Below are positions 42,643 to 52,834 of a stretch of 64,000 bases of DNA, piece by piece. The stretch is from Nitrospirales bacterium. GTDB lineage: Bacteria; Nitrospirota; Nitrospiria; Nitrospirales; UBA8639. The number at the start of each line of letters is the position of its first letter. The stretch's first letter is position 1. The stretch covers positions 186,001 to 250,000 of the forward strand of contig JAJDBM010000024.1 of assembly GCA_029261355.1 (NCBI GenBank), read 5' to 3'. The position numbers and the translations under genes are program-made. Below the pieces are notes generated by a model. The model made no database searches, had not been told where the DNA came from, and saw only the letters and a list, made by a program, of their open reading frames with translations.

Positions 42643-44037
42643 TTAGAAATTCATCCGAAAGGTCAGCGCGCCAACATGAATGGTTGTATCCCACTTTCCA
42701 TTGACCAATGTCGGATTAATATTATTGTTCACGCCTCGGGTCTGAAACAATAACACCTGATAAGCCAAGTCCAACCCAATGGCTTTTACACCAAACCCCT
42801 CGCAGGGGAATATACCTAGAAAACTACCACCGGTGGTACACGTCAGACCCAAACCAACTGATGGAGCACTATAGGCGGAGTCAGGAACGGACGGCTCAAA
42901 AGATGAGCTGGGAATAGGACTCTCTGAATACACATATCCTGCTCGAGCTGCCACTTGCCAATGAGGAAGAATGTCTGGCTGAAGCCAGGTATATTCAGTT
43001 CCAATCATCACGACAAACGCATCACCGTAATTGCGTGCAAACGGCACCGTCACACCGTTTGAAAGATTCAGGTTCAGATCTTCAAACTCACTCCAATCCT
43101 CATAGTCAACATCCACCTCAATCTTCCATTCCTGATAGGAATCACGTATCGGCCACACTGCGAGCCCCCAGGAAAAGACATGCGGTAATTCAATGGTCGT
43201 TGATGCATCAGCCACCAATGTGCCGTTGGCACGGAACTGTCCATCAAGCTTCAGGTCGGCGCCACTTCGATACACAAACGCCAGATTTACGAGTGGATTC
43301 CCATCATCATTTCTCCATGGCGTCCAGAGCACACTTGCATTGAATCCCAAGGCCGTGTCAGTCCCATTGGCTTCAAGAGAGGTACCTACAGGCAGACCAA
43401 ATGGATTGCCTGGAGCGGCCGTTTGCTCAATTTCAGCTTGCCCCTCACCTAAAAAACTTGCGAAGGTATAGATATCTACCCCTCCACCAATGGAAATATA
43501 GTCATTCACTTTTAGAGCCGCCGTTGGCTTAATATCAATGAGAGGGAGCGAAACCTTCTTCGCCAAAAACGTTAAAGAACTATCGTCGGGATACTCAACA
43601 CTAATCCCATACGGACTCATAAGACCCAGGCCGATAGTCCAATCCTTTAGAAACTCACTACCAAGATCCTGTAAATTCGCAGTCAAATAGAGATGACTTG
43701 GGAGCGGCGTAGAAATAGTGCCGCCAAAATTCCCTTTTGTCCGTGTGCCATTGGCACTTTTAAACTTTGTGCGTGCGCCAAGCAGCAAGGTGCCCACCGA
43801 AAGTTGGACTCCCCGTAACTGGGTCATTCCGGCTGGATTAAAGTACAGTGCCGATGCATCATTGGCTTGAGCAGCAAAGGCCGTTCCTTGCCCAGTTGCC
43901 GAAGCGCTCTGATCTAGGATTCGAAAAGCTGATCCGTGAACACTTGTAGTGAAGAAGAATAGTGCGAAAATAGCGAAGGCGGCAGAATAGATGAATCGAG
44001 AATACAGTGATGGCAGATTGCCCATAGCTACTCCCAA
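42643..44037 (-). CDS. FadL/OMPP1-type outer-membrane transport protein
   Basis: This 464-residue protein has a signal peptide (about 1-35), then the FadL N-terminal hatch motif (ATGQGTAFAAQANDASALYFNPAGMTQL). A beta-barrel with many alternating strands follows, ending in an aromatic residue (ALTFRMNF). FadL-family barrels carry long-chain fatty acids or other hydrophobic compounds across the outer membrane. The substrate is unknown here. It is divergently transcribed from the glyoxalase-like gene. Confidence 0.92.
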   Translation of the reverse strand: MGVAMGNLPSLYSRFIYSAAFAIFALFFFTTSVHGSAFRILDQSASATGQGTAFAAQANDASALYFNPAGMTQLRGVQLSVGTLLLGARTKFKSANGTRTKGNFGGTISTPLPSHLYLTANLQDLGSEFLKDWTIGLGLMSPYGISVEYPDDSSLTFLAKKVSLPLIDIKPTAALKVNDYISIGGGVDIYTFASFLGEGQAEIEQTAAPGNPFGLPVGTSLEANGTDTALGFNASVLWTPWRNDDGNPLVNLAFVYRSGADLKLDGQFRANGTLVADASTTIELPHVFSWGLAVWPIRDSYQEWKIEVDVDYEDWSEFEDLNLNLSNGVTVPFARNYGDAFVVMIGTEYTWLQPDILPHWQVAARAGYVYSESPIPSSSFEPSVPDSAYSAPSVGLGLTCTTGGSFLGIFPCEGFGVKAIGLDLAYQVLLFQTRGVNNNINPTLVNGKWDTTIHVGALTFRMNF

Positions 44038-44263
44038 GAATAGTCAGTCACTGGTCTGCAGTTGTTCATTGAGGGGCACAGTGTACGAGAAAACCCTATT
44101 GATAGCAATCCCGTGTCATAATGTGAATGAGCCTAGACACTATCACACTTGGTGTAGGCGATCATCTGGCATGAATTCGCCTTCTGGCCCTCAATTAGTA
44201 TTTCTTGTTGGATACCTTCGTCCCAAGTACAATAACGCGACGACATTGAAAAGGAGACCAGGC

Positions 44264-44662
44264 ATGAATATTACAAAATTACTCCATACTCGTATGCGCG
44301 TCAGTGATATGGAACAGACCATCGCCTTCTATCGCGATACACTCGGCCTTGAAGTGGTTGACCAAAAAGTCTCACCCCGAGGATCACACCTGGCATTTTT
44401 GGCCGTACCAAATAGTGAAGAACTCATTGAACTGTGTAGCTTCCCCGCAAGCGGCCCCGTCACCGTTCAGGAGGATCTGGTTCATCTCGCCTTTCAAGTC
44501 GAGGACTTAGACACCACGATCAAAGAGCTACATGAGAAGAACGTCACGGTTACCGATGGCCCAACACAATCTTCGTCAGGCAGTCGCTTTATTTTCATTG
44601 ACGCCCCCGACGGATATGAAGTTGAACTCATCGAACGTCCCCCAGGAGCCATGATTGTCTAA
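44264..44662 (+). CDS. Glyoxalase I-family protein
   Basis: About 132 residues. The vicinal-oxygen-chelate fold has MRVSDMEQTIAFYRDTLGL at the start, LVHLAFQVEDLD in the middle and FIDAPDGYEVELIE at the end. Visible metal-ligand candidates are the His in LLHTRM (H-x-R), a Glu in EELIELCSF, the His of VHLAF and the Glu of YEVELIE. It fits lactoylglutathione lyase or a close VOC enzyme. The frame is open upstream to 43991, but AAGGAGACCAGGC gives the start at 44264. Confidence 0.9.
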   Translation: MNITKLLHTRMRVSDMEQTIAFYRDTLGLEVVDQKVSPRGSHLAFLAVPNSEELIELCSFPASGPVTVQEDLVHLAFQVEDLDTTIKELHEKNVTVTDGPTQSSSGSRFIFIDAPDGYEVELIERPPGAMIV

Positions 44663-44690
44663 GTAAAAAACCCGATTCCATTCATATTAC

Positions 44691-46418
44691 ATGAAACATA
44701 CCGCACAACATAACTCCACGCAATCTCCCATGAAATCCATGACTCTTGGAACGAAGCTGGTGAGCCTTCCTAACCAACCAGGTGTCTATATTTTCAAAAA
44801 TGCGCAGGGTGACATGATCTACATTGGAAAAGCGGCGATCTTATCCGATCGCGTCCGTTCATACTTTCAAAACAGCGCCGATCTCTCGCCCAAAGTTATC
44901 GTCTTGGTTTCACTCATTCACGATCTAGAAACGATCGTCACCAACTCAGAGTTAGAAGCCTTATTGCTTGAGAGTAATCTCATCAAACGACATCGCCCAC
45001 AATTTAACGTCGTGCTACGAGATGACAAACAGTATCCCTATCTTCGCTTTCCCATCAAAGAAAAGTTCCCACGCCTCTCTATTGTCCGCAGAGTGAAAAA
45101 GGATAAAGCTTTATATTTCGGCCCGTATGTTCCCACCGGAGCCATGCGAGAAACGATTAAGGTTATTCGAAAAGTATTTCCCCTAGCCACCTGTACGATC
45201 GATATCGATGGCACAGCTGATAGAGCCTGTCTGGAATATGAAATCAAGCGATGCATGGCTCCATGTACAGGAAACCAGAGCCAGGAAGACTATCACCATA
45301 TCGTTAGACAAGTTCGCATGTTTTTGGAAGGACGCGATCAGGAATTAGTGGAATCACTACGCCAAGAAATGATGACAGCCGCCGATCAGGAAAACTTTGA
45401 GGAAGCGGCTCGCTTACGTGACCGTATTGCCAAAATCGAAAAGACTCTAGAGAAACAACGTATTACCCAAATCAATACTATTGACCAAGATGTACTAGGA
45501 ATTGCCCGCGCAGGCTCAGCCGCAGACCTCCAAATACTCTTCGTTCGAGGAGGGTTGCTTATTGGTCGGAAAGACTTTTATTGGAATGACGCAGAAGGAA
45601 ATTCTGACCCTGAATTGATCCGTTCAACCATCGAACAATTTTACAACAAAGATATCCTCCCCCCCAAGGAACTGTTAGTCCCTTCAGATTTCCCTGATAA
45701 GGACTTAGTCAAAACCTGGCTCAGTGAAAAAAAAGGGGCAGCGGTACGAATTCTTGTTCCCGAGCGAGGCGGAAAACACCACTTACTCAAACTTGCAGAG
45801 GAAAATGCTGCCGCCGCCTTGGAGAATCACCGACAACGACACAACAGGGAACAGGAAGCACGGAAGGAGCTACAACACGTACTTCAGTTAGCTCAACCTC
45901 CAAATCGCATTGAAGGATTTGATATTTCCAACACAATGGGGACAGATTCAGTGGCATCAATGGTCGTGTGGGACAATGGGAGAATGAAAAAGTCAGACTA
46001 TCGCCGATTCAAAATCAAAACTGTTGAGGGAGCCAACGACTTTGCGAGCATGGAGGAAGTCATCTCTCGTCGATACGGAGGAACTTTGGCAACGGAAGAG
46101 CACAAGGCGCTTCCCTTTCCAGATGTCATTTTGATTGATGGAGGAGCCGGTCAATTGGGAGCGGCATTGGCCGCCCTCAAACAATTACCCATACCACCTA
46201 TTTCTGTATTTGGGTTAGCCAAAGCAAAAAGAGAGAAAGAAGAGCGAATATTTTTACCAGGCGAATCATCACCGATAATTCTACCTCCAACCTCTCCCAT
46301 CAGTCATCTCGTGCAAATGATTCGCGATGAAGCCCATCGCTTTGCCCTTCGATATCATCGTCGGCTTCGAACCCAATCGACGATTCCCATTCAGCCACAG
46401 CGAAAAAGGAAATTCTAA
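44691..46418 (+). CDS. uvrC: Excinuclease subunit UvrC, without C-terminal HhH domain
   Basis: This 575-residue protein has the GIY-YIG nuclease (PGVYIFKNAQGDMIYIGKA, about 27-105), the Cys cluster region, a UVR motif (about 210-245, RQEMMTAADQENFEEAARLRDRI) and the RNase H-like second nuclease (IEGFDISNTMGTDSVASMV, VILIDGGAGQLGAAL). It ends at RDEAHRFALRYHRRLR plus a short basic tail. The two helix-hairpin-helix motifs that normally complete UvrC are absent. No frameshift continuing them is seen in the other frames after the stop. Met 17 may be the true start. Confidence 0.93.
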   Translation: MKHTAQHNSTQSPMKSMTLGTKLVSLPNQPGVYIFKNAQGDMIYIGKAAILSDRVRSYFQNSADLSPKVIVLVSLIHDLETIVTNSELEALLLESNLIKRHRPQFNVVLRDDKQYPYLRFPIKEKFPRLSIVRRVKKDKALYFGPYVPTGAMRETIKVIRKVFPLATCTIDIDGTADRACLEYEIKRCMAPCTGNQSQEDYHHIVRQVRMFLEGRDQELVESLRQEMMTAADQENFEEAARLRDRIAKIEKTLEKQRITQINTIDQDVLGIARAGSAADLQILFVRGGLLIGRKDFYWNDAEGNSDPELIRSTIEQFYNKDILPPKELLVPSDFPDKDLVKTWLSEKKGAAVRILVPERGGKHHLLKLAEENAAAALENHRQRHNREQEARKELQHVLQLAQPPNRIEGFDISNTMGTDSVASMVVWDNGRMKKSDYRRFKIKTVEGANDFASMEEVISRRYGGTLATEEHKALPFPDVILIDGGAGQLGAALAALKQLPIPPISVFGLAKAKREKEERIFLPGESSPIILPPTSPISHLVQMIRDEAHRFALRYHRRLRTQSTIPIQPQRKRKF

Positions 46419-46446
46419 CTTAGACATACAACGGCGGATAATTCAC

Positions 46447-46671
46447 ATGATAAATAAACGTACAATTTTAGCCTGGACTCTCAGCATTTTGTTTGCGCTC
46501 TTGGCCATATCCTTTGTCATTCAACTGGTGGGTGATGCAGGTACACCTATATTATTGGACCCCAACCACAAGCTGGAAATGCCGCCCCCGCCGAAATCGA
46601 TATACCAAATTGGCAAAGATGCGGCAAATCAATCATCAAGCCCAACTAACTCTCCAACCGAAAAACAATAA
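46447..46671 (+). CDS. Small single-pass membrane protein
   Basis: 74 residues: MINKRT, then one membrane helix (about 7-28, ILAWTLSILFALLAISFVIQLV), then a Pro-rich, polar tail (MPPPPKS, SSSPTNSPT). It follows uvrC by 28 bases and may be translated with it. The family is not recognised. The frame extends a little upstream, but the ATG at 46447 puts the helix at the usual place. Confidence 0.65.
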   Translation: MINKRTILAWTLSILFALLAISFVIQLVGDAGTPILLDPNHKLEMPPPPKSIYQIGKDAANQSSSPTNSPTEKQ

Positions 46672-46881
46672 CGATCCTGTTATTCCCTCTTTCTCTGGCA
46701 ACCGAAACATCAAAAACTTCGATGGTTCATCGAGTCTGCCAGCATTGCCCACAGTCACGCACCTAAGAAAAAACGCTCTCTACGACAGATTCTGTTCATT
46801 AGCCTCAACGCAGACAAGTCCATCTTGTAGAGGAGGGTAAAACAGCCCCCATCCAGCCGCCAAGAACAAGGAATTGAATCA

Positions 46882-47037
46882 ATGGGCAAAGGCAGAATCA
46901 TTAAGAACATCAAGGGAAATCCCGATAAAGTAAATGAAGTTTTCCATTTTCAAGATGAATGTGAACAACGGGGTTCACATTCAAGTGTTTTTAAGCAATG
47001 GCAGGGGGTCGAATTCCGAGACGGACCCTGTACCTGA
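46882..47037 (+). CDS. Possible small protein, 51 residues
   Basis: The frame MGKGRIIKNIKGNPDKVNEV runs to TGA at 47037 and has AAGGA nine bases before the ATG. Composition is plausible for a small cytoplasmic protein, with a late W and C. No family is recognised. The rest of 46672-46881 shows nothing. It sits just before the large hybrid kinase. Confidence 0.4.
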   Translation: MGKGRIIKNIKGNPDKVNEVFHFQDECEQRGSHSSVFKQWQGVEFRDGPCT

Positions 47038-47067
47038 GGCAACAATGGCATAACGTATCGCGACGTC

Positions 47068-50000
47068 ATGATCCCTGATACCCCGCATTCTTCTCAATCA
47101 CCTCGTTGGCTCACCTATCCAGTCGGCTTAGCCCTGACGATTGTTATCGGTCTCGGTCTGCCGGTCTTAGGCAGTCTCGCATTTGAATTCACCAGTCCCG
47201 AATGGCGGTGGCCAGATCATTCATATCATATGTTAATAGAAGTACTGGGAGGCTTCTTAGCCATCACGCTAGGCCTACTAGTTACCCGTTACCCACATTC
47301 CAATTCACCAGGACTTTATTTTTGGGTGGGATGTGGCCTTTTCGGCATGGGAATATTGGACATTTTTCATGCCATGGTCGATGTTGGAAAAGCCTTTGTC
47401 TGGTTTCATAGCACAGCCATATTTGTAGGAGGCATGTTGTTTATGGCCGGCTGGTGGTTACGAGATACATTTCCAAAATCTGGATCACTAACGCCTCCAT
47501 TCATCATCACTATAGGCTCACTTCTCTTCGGTACAACATTTCTAATCTTTCAAGACTTGATTCCTCCCATGGTAATAGACGGAGAGTTTTCCGTTCTGGC
47601 AAGGGGGTTAAACATTCTTGGGGGGGTCGGATTTTTGGTGGCGTCCACCCAATTCCTGCACGTCTTTCGAACACACCACGCGGTTGATGATTGGCTCTTT
47701 GCGGTGCATTGCACATTGTTTGGTGTAGCAGGCCTACTCTTTGAGACGTCAACTCTCTGGGATGCAGGGTGGTGGTGGTGGCATCTCTTACGCCTCATCG
47801 CTTACGGTACTGGCTTGCAATGTATTCTCTCATTTTCCAAAAAAATCCCTCACCCTGCACGAACCAATAAGGCCCCAGATCAGGGGCTACTCCCTATCAA
47901 CACTCGCATAACAGGCACATGGCTACCCTTGGTCATTATGGTGGTCAGTGTCATTGGAATCACCATCGGGGGCTTAACGCTACATCTCATTCACAAGCAT
48001 CTCATCAAAAAAGAAGGGGAATCGCTAGGGATCATTGCCTCTGCCATTAGTGAACAAATAGAACGAACTATTTTTGAACGCAAAGGCGATATTGAACTGT
48101 TAGTGAAAGATTCAGTCTTCCAGCAACCCAACACCCAAGACATGTCAGCATATTTACAGATGGTCGCGCGCACGTACGATGCCTATCATGCAATAAGTTT
48201 TATTAACCGGGAAGGCGCAGTTGTCGCTTCGAGTCTCTCTAGCTTCATAGGTCAACATGTTGATGATGGGATGGTGACAGTCATGACGCAGTCCCCTCAA
48301 CTACACTTTAAAGATGCCCAGCACTCGTCTTTTTGTCCTCAAATCTTGTGTCTTTCCTTCGCGATGCCAGTCATGACAGTAGACGGTCAGCTCCAAGGGA
48401 TGATCCTTAGCCATGTACCCGTTCCTCAGTTCAACCAAATCTTTGTGCGGACAGCCTCCCTCACCAACCGCCATCAACATGGTCTTTCGACATTTGAATG
48501 GCAACTATTGAATATAGACGGCACCGTCATTATCGATTCAATGCTGAAAGAAGAAGGAACAGTTAGGCTTCACGACTTGGATCTACCATCTGCTCAATTA
48601 GTAAAGAACGGGCACTCTGGGTACATAGAAGAAATACACAAACGACGAAAAGTTCCTGTAGTCACTGGCTATGCAAGCACTCAGAAAATTCAAGACCTGC
48701 CGGAGTTTCATTGGGGGATTCTTATACGAAAAGATCAGAGCCAGGTCTTATCAGCCATTTCCACAATTGAAACAAACTTGAGTTTGATCGGTATCGCCAC
48801 CATCTTCCCGTTAATCGGACTTCTCTTGTTCCTGACCCGTCGTCTGCAAACAGCAAATTTCGTAACGGCTCAAGCCTTGAAAGAGGTCCAAGCAAGCGAG
48901 GTGCAAAATCGCCTCATTGTACAGAACTCACTCGATGCCCATATTGTGATCGACAATCATGGGAGTATCACCAACTGGAACGCACAGGCTGAAATAATCT
49001 TTGGATGGTCACAGGATGAAATTCTTGGGAAACCTCTGATCTCTACAATTATTCCTAAGCAACATCAAGAAGGTCACATTCAAGGGATGAAAAGGTTTTT
49101 TGAATCCGGCGATGGTCCCATTTTAAATACACGGATTGAGACCTCGGCCTTACGGCGCAGTGGAGAGGAGTTCCTCATTGAATTAGCCGTAACCGCAGTC
49201 CATTCGAGAAATGAGACTCAGTTTAGTGCCTTTGTTCGTGACATCAGCATAAGAAAATCGATTGAATGTCGCATTGCCGCCGAACACGACGTGGCTTCTG
49301 TACTCACAGAATCGTCGTCTTTGGAGGAAGCTGCTCCCCGCATCCTAGAAGCGATTTGTACAAACCTTCACTGGCAAGTTGGAGCATTTTGGCAACCAGG
49401 TCGCAATGCAGCTGAAATTACTTGCATTGAGACATTTGCAGACAATCCTGGTGCCTACCCTCGTTTTATCGCAGCCACTTACGAGTCACGATTTACTCCA
49501 GGGCAAGGGCTCCCTGGACGTGTGTGGGATAGTGGAAATCCAGGATGGATCACTGATGTCGTGAACGATAAAAATTTCCCACGAGCTCCCTTTGCTCAAG
49601 AGGAAAATCTGCATGCCGGCCTTGCCTTTCCGATTTGGATAGAAGAACAAGTTTACGGGGTTATGGAATTCTTTTCCCGAGAACCTCAAAACCTTGATTC
49701 CGCTTTGCTCGCCATGATGGAGACGATCGGAAGTCACATTGGTCAATTTGCAGAACGAAAAGAAGCAGAGGCAGCAGTGGTACGTGGGACCTTGGCATTG
49801 GAGGGACAGAATCACGATCTGGCTCTTGCCCGAGATCAAGCCCTTATCGCCGTTCAATCGAAATCTGAATTTTTGGCCACCATGAGCCACGAGATACGGA
49901 CTCCAATGAATGGCGTCCTTGGCATGGCCCAACTTCTGATTGAAACCGACCTCAACGATAGTCAACTTGAAATTGCTGAAACCATTCAAACCAGCGGACG

Positions 50001-51915
50001 GAGTTTGCTCACAATCATTAACGACATTTTGGATTTCTCTAAAATCGAAGCAGGGAAATTAATCTTAGAAACCATTTCTTTTGATCTTCGAATAACCATC
50101 GAAGAAGTTCTTGATACCTTTGCAGAAGAGGCCAGAATAAAAAACATTGAATTGATCGGACTCATCCATGCTTCGACACCAACCGCTCTCCAAGGAGATC
50201 CAGGACGGCTCCGTCAAGTCCTCTTGAATCTCATAGGAAATGCCATCAAATTCACCTCAAGAGGTGACGTCTTCATTCAGGTCACTGCATCTGAAGTGAC
50301 ACAGACAGAGGCGTGTCTTCGGCTGGAAATTAACGATACAGGTATTGGCATTAGTCCAGAAAATCAAGGACATCTATTTCAGGCCTTCAAGCAAGCCGAC
50401 AGTAGTACGACAAGAAAATATGGTGGAACAGGATTAGGGCTCGCAATTTCTTCCCACCTAGTCCATCTCATGGGCGGAGAAATTAAACTAGAGAGTTGTG
50501 TTGGAGAGGGAAGTCAATTCTGGTTCACGACTCGATTGCTCTTGCAGCCAGAATCAGCCAAAACCTTGGTTCCACTTCCGTCCCTTAAAGACGTGAAAAT
50601 CCTTTTCGTCAATGACAATCTAAAGAATCAAGCCACACTCGAACATTATGCCACGGCTTGGGGAGTTCGTTCTTCCAGTGCGTCAAGTAGCCATCAGACC
50701 CTTGAAGCGTTACATGCAGCAGCGAAAGACAATCAGTCTTATGACCTCGCCATCATCGATCAACAACTACCTGACCTAGACGGGTATACCCTCGCTCATC
50801 GAATTAAAACTGACCCTCTTTTGTCCAACACTCGACTCATTCTTCTCACGTCACTCGGGCACCGCGGAGATGCGCAACAGGCGCATCAAGTAGGATTCAT
50901 AGGATATTTATCAAAACCCATTCACCAATCTCAGTTGTGGCAATGCATCGCAATGGCCATGGGGCATACCACAGCTCACGAAAAACCATCAACATTCCCC
51001 AATCCAAACATTATTACGAAACACACAATCAATGAACAAGATTCTCTCGCACGGATGCGAATTTTAGTAGCCGAGGACAATCTTGTGAATCAGAAAGTTA
51101 TCGTCAAAATGTTAGGAAAATTCGGGTGCCAAGTCGATGTTGTCAATAATGGACAAGAGGCACTCGAAGCCTTTTCTCAACATTCCTATTCTTTAATATT
51201 GATGGATTGCCAAATGCCAGAAATGGACGGGTATCAAGCGACACGGGAAATTCGAAAATATGAAATAGAAGGCCAAAGTCAGCAACGAGATACATGCAGC
51301 GAGGTACGGGACACCCACCACATACCGATCATTGCGGTAACAGCCAATACGCTAAAGGGAGATCGTGAAAAATGTCTTGAATCTGGAATGGATGATTTTC
51401 TATCAAAACCACTTACGGTGGAGGCATTAAAAGAAACATTGTATCGTTGGACAACACAAGAACAGACGGAGTCCGTTGTATCGAGTTCCTCAATTCAGAG
51501 GGATGGATCCAACTCAACCATCTCAATACCAACGACCTCAGATGTCGACGAACAACCTCATTTGGACATGCACATTCTCAATGAGCTTCGCGAGTTAGGA
51601 GGAGACGAGGACCCCAACTTCCTTGCTTCGGTCATTGATCAATTTGTGCAAGATATTCCAAGGCACCTTGAAAACATTGGACGAGCGATTGAACAACAAA
51701 ATGCTGATAACCTGATGAAAGCTGCCCATGCTTTTAAGGGAAGTTGTCGAAACATTGGCGCCACAGTATTGGCCGATGTGTGCTTTGCTCTTGAACAATT
51801 GGGCCGAAAAGGAACAACTGATGGCGCTACCCAAATCCTTGAACAAATCATGGCGGAGCAAAGTCGAACTCAAGTCGCGCTAGAACAGGCATTTCCCTCA
51901 CAAATTCCATCCTAG
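47068..51915 (+). CDS. Membrane hybrid sensor histidine kinase with two REC and one HPt domain
   Basis: This 1615-residue protein has an N-terminal block of about 7-8 membrane helices (about 15-265) and a further helix (about 287-310). A periplasmic Cache-like region (about 315-565) is followed by a helix (about 570-592). Then come PAS (about 605-730), GAF (about 735-895), HisKA (His in [13 protein letters not shown], about 940), HATPase_c (about 1040-1160), REC 1 (about 1175-1295, with [11 protein letters not shown]), REC 2 (about 1330-1460, [11 protein letters not shown] and [13 protein letters not shown]) and HPt (about 1500-1605, His in [13 protein letters not shown]). This is a full internal phosphorelay. 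A Gln/Arg/Thr-rich insert in REC 2 is encoded by a GCAACGAGATAC-type repeat. Confidence 0.92.
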   Translation: MIPDTPHSSQSPRWLTYPVGLALTIVIGLGLPVLGSLAFEFTSPEWRWPDHSYHMLIEVLGGFLAITLGLLVTRYPHSNSPGLYFWVGCGLFGMGILDIFHAMVDVGKAFVWFHSTAIFVGGMLFMAGWWLRDTFPKSGSLTPPFIITIGSLLFGTTFLIFQDLIPPMVIDGEFSVLARGLNILGGVGFLVASTQFLHVFRTHHAVDDWLFAVHCTLFGVAGLLFETSTLWDAGWWWWHLLRLIAYGTGLQCILSFSKKIPHPARTNKAPDQGLLPINTRITGTWLPLVIMVVSVIGITIGGLTLHLIHKHLIKKEGESLGIIASAISEQIERTIFERKGDIELLVKDSVFQQPNTQDMSAYLQMVARTYDAYHAISFINREGAVVASSLSSFIGQHVDDGMVTVMTQSPQLHFKDAQHSSFCPQILCLSFAMPVMTVDGQLQGMILSHVPVPQFNQIFVRTASLTNRHQHGLSTFEWQLLNIDGTVIIDSMLKEEGTVRLHDLDLPSAQLVKNGHSGYIEEIHKRRKVPVVTGYASTQKIQDLPEFHWGILIRKDQSQVLSAISTIETNLSLIGIATIFPLIGLLLFLTRRLQTANFVTAQALKEVQASEVQNRLIVQNSLDAHIVIDNHGSITNWNAQAEIIFGWSQDEILGKPLISTIIPKQHQEGHIQGMKRFFESGDGPILNTRIETSALRRSGEEFLIELAVTAVHSRNETQFSAFVRDISIRKSIECRIAAEHDVASVLTESSSLEEAAPRILEAICTNLHWQVGAFWQPGRNAAEITCIETFADNPGAYPRFIAATYESRFTPGQGLPGRVWDSGNPGWITDVVNDKNFPRAPFAQEENLHAGLAFPIWIEEQVYGVMEFFSREPQNLDSALLAMMETIGSHIGQFAERKEAEAAVVRGTLALEGQNHDLALARDQALIAVQSKSEFLATMSHEIRTPMNGVLGMAQLLIETDLNDSQLEIAETIQTSGRSLLTIINDILDFSKIEAGKLILETISFDLRITIEEVLDTFAEEARIKNIELIGLIHASTPTALQGDPGRLRQVLLNLIGNAIKFTSRGDVFIQVTASEVTQTEACLRLEINDTGIGISPENQGHLFQAFKQADSSTTRKYGGTGLGLAISSHLVHLMGGEIKLESCVGEGSQFWFTTRLLLQPESAKTLVPLPSLKDVKILFVNDNLKNQATLEHYATAWGVRSSSASSSHQTLEALHAAAKDNQSYDLAIIDQQLPDLDGYTLAHRIKTDPLLSNTRLILLTSLGHRGDAQQAHQVGFIGYLSKPIHQSQLWQCIAMAMGHTTAHEKPSTFPNPNIITKHTINEQDSLARMRILVAEDNLVNQKVIVKMLGKFGCQVDVVNNGQEALEAFSQHSYSLILMDCQMPEMDGYQATREIRKYEIEGQSQQRDTCSEVRDTHHIPIIAVTANTLKGDREKCLESGMDDFLSKPLTVEALKETLYRWTTQEQTESVVSSSSIQRDGSNSTISIPTTSDVDEQPHLDMHILNELRELGGDEDPNFLASVIDQFVQDIPRHLENIGRAIEQQNADNLMKAAHAFKGSCRNIGATVLADVCFALEQLGRKGTTDGATQILEQIMAEQSRTQVALEQAFPSQIPS

Positions 51916-52213
51916 GGTTTTTATGCCATTGAATTTGTCAAAAAATTATGCCCGTAGAATCCATTTCCTTAAGAATTTCAAAGCGATCCCCGACACAGAC
52001 AAAAACTTCATAGGAAACGATGTTGTTGGTCAATAGTCAACAACGTTTAATATGGCATGATATTCATCAATAACATACCAAAACAGAAATATATATCGAT
52101 AACTTGAACATAGGAATAGGAAGCAGACAGTAATAAGCCAAGTCGACCCGTAACACGAACTTCCATCCCATGGAATAACAATTTATCACCCAAATCATTT
52201 CTCTAGAGGTCAC
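51916..52213 (+). other. Gap upstream of cheC with hairpin
   Basis: No coding frame is supported. A hairpin at 52016-52047 has outer arms AACG/CGTT and inner TTGTTG/CAACAA around a nine-base loop. It could be a terminator for the upstream kinase (without a clear T run) or an operator for cheC. Confidence 0.4.
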
Positions 52214-52834
52214 ATGGAACTTACATCTGAACAAACCGACGCACTTCAAGAACTGCTCAATATTGGAGTCGGACGGGCCGCTGGCTCCCTGAATCAAATG
52301 CTTCAGAAGCCTATCAAGCTTCATATACCCTTTATCACCTTCGGTCGATCTCATGAACTACAGCAGCAAATTCAGGAAGCTGGGCACAATGCAATTTCGG
52401 CCGTCCAACTACCATTTCACGGTTCATTCGAAGGGTCTGTTGCTCTTATGTTTCCTCGGGAAAGTTCTCCCAAACTCGTGTCAGCACTGACTGGAGAGGA
52501 AAGCGAATCAGATGAATTCGATAGTCTCAAGGAATCGACATTGACTGAAATCGGAAACATTGTACTCAATAGCGTCATGGGATCACTCGGGAATATGCTG
52601 AATCAACAGATTAACTATTCTGTCCCTTTCTACAATGAGAATACCATTATGGGCATACTCGGGAATGCTGTAAAAGAAGCTGACCCATATATCCTATGGG
52701 CCCAAACTCGATTTACCATTCAAGACTTTGACCTCTCCGGAGATATCTTACTTATGTTTGAAGGGAAAAACCTTGAACAATTCTTAGAGTCCATTATGAG
52801 TCTTACGAACAGTGCCACATTAACTCATGGCTAA
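52214..52834 (+). CDS. cheC: CheC-family phosphatase
   Basis: This 206-residue protein has two CheC active-site repeats of the form [D/S]xxxExxN: TDALQELLNIG (about 8-18, followed by Pro 22 residues after the Asn) and STLTEIGNIVLNSV (about 112-125). CheC-type proteins remove phosphate from CheY-like receiver domains. No chemotaxis gene is near. Instead it sits between two hybrid kinases and overlaps the second by eight bases, so a role in dephosphorylating their receiver domains is likely. Confidence 0.93.
   Translation: MELTSEQTDALQELLNIGVGRAAGSLNQMLQKPIKLHIPFITFGRSHELQQQIQEAGHNAISAVQLPFHGSFEGSVALMFPRESSPKLVSALTGEESESDEFDSLKESTLTEIGNIVLNSVMGSLGNMLNQQINYSVPFYNENTIMGILGNAVKEADPYILWAQTRFTIQDFDLSGDILLMFEGKNLEQFLESIMSLTNSATLTHG

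Noticed and set aside
46390-46450. Frameshift that would restore the missing HhH part of UvrC
   Set aside because: Reading the other two plus-strand frames after the stop gives no helix-hairpin-helix motif; one of them encodes the small membrane protein.
46672-46881. GEMM-type (c-di-GMP) riboswitch before the large kinase
   Set aside because: Conserved GEMM core segments are not found in the gap.
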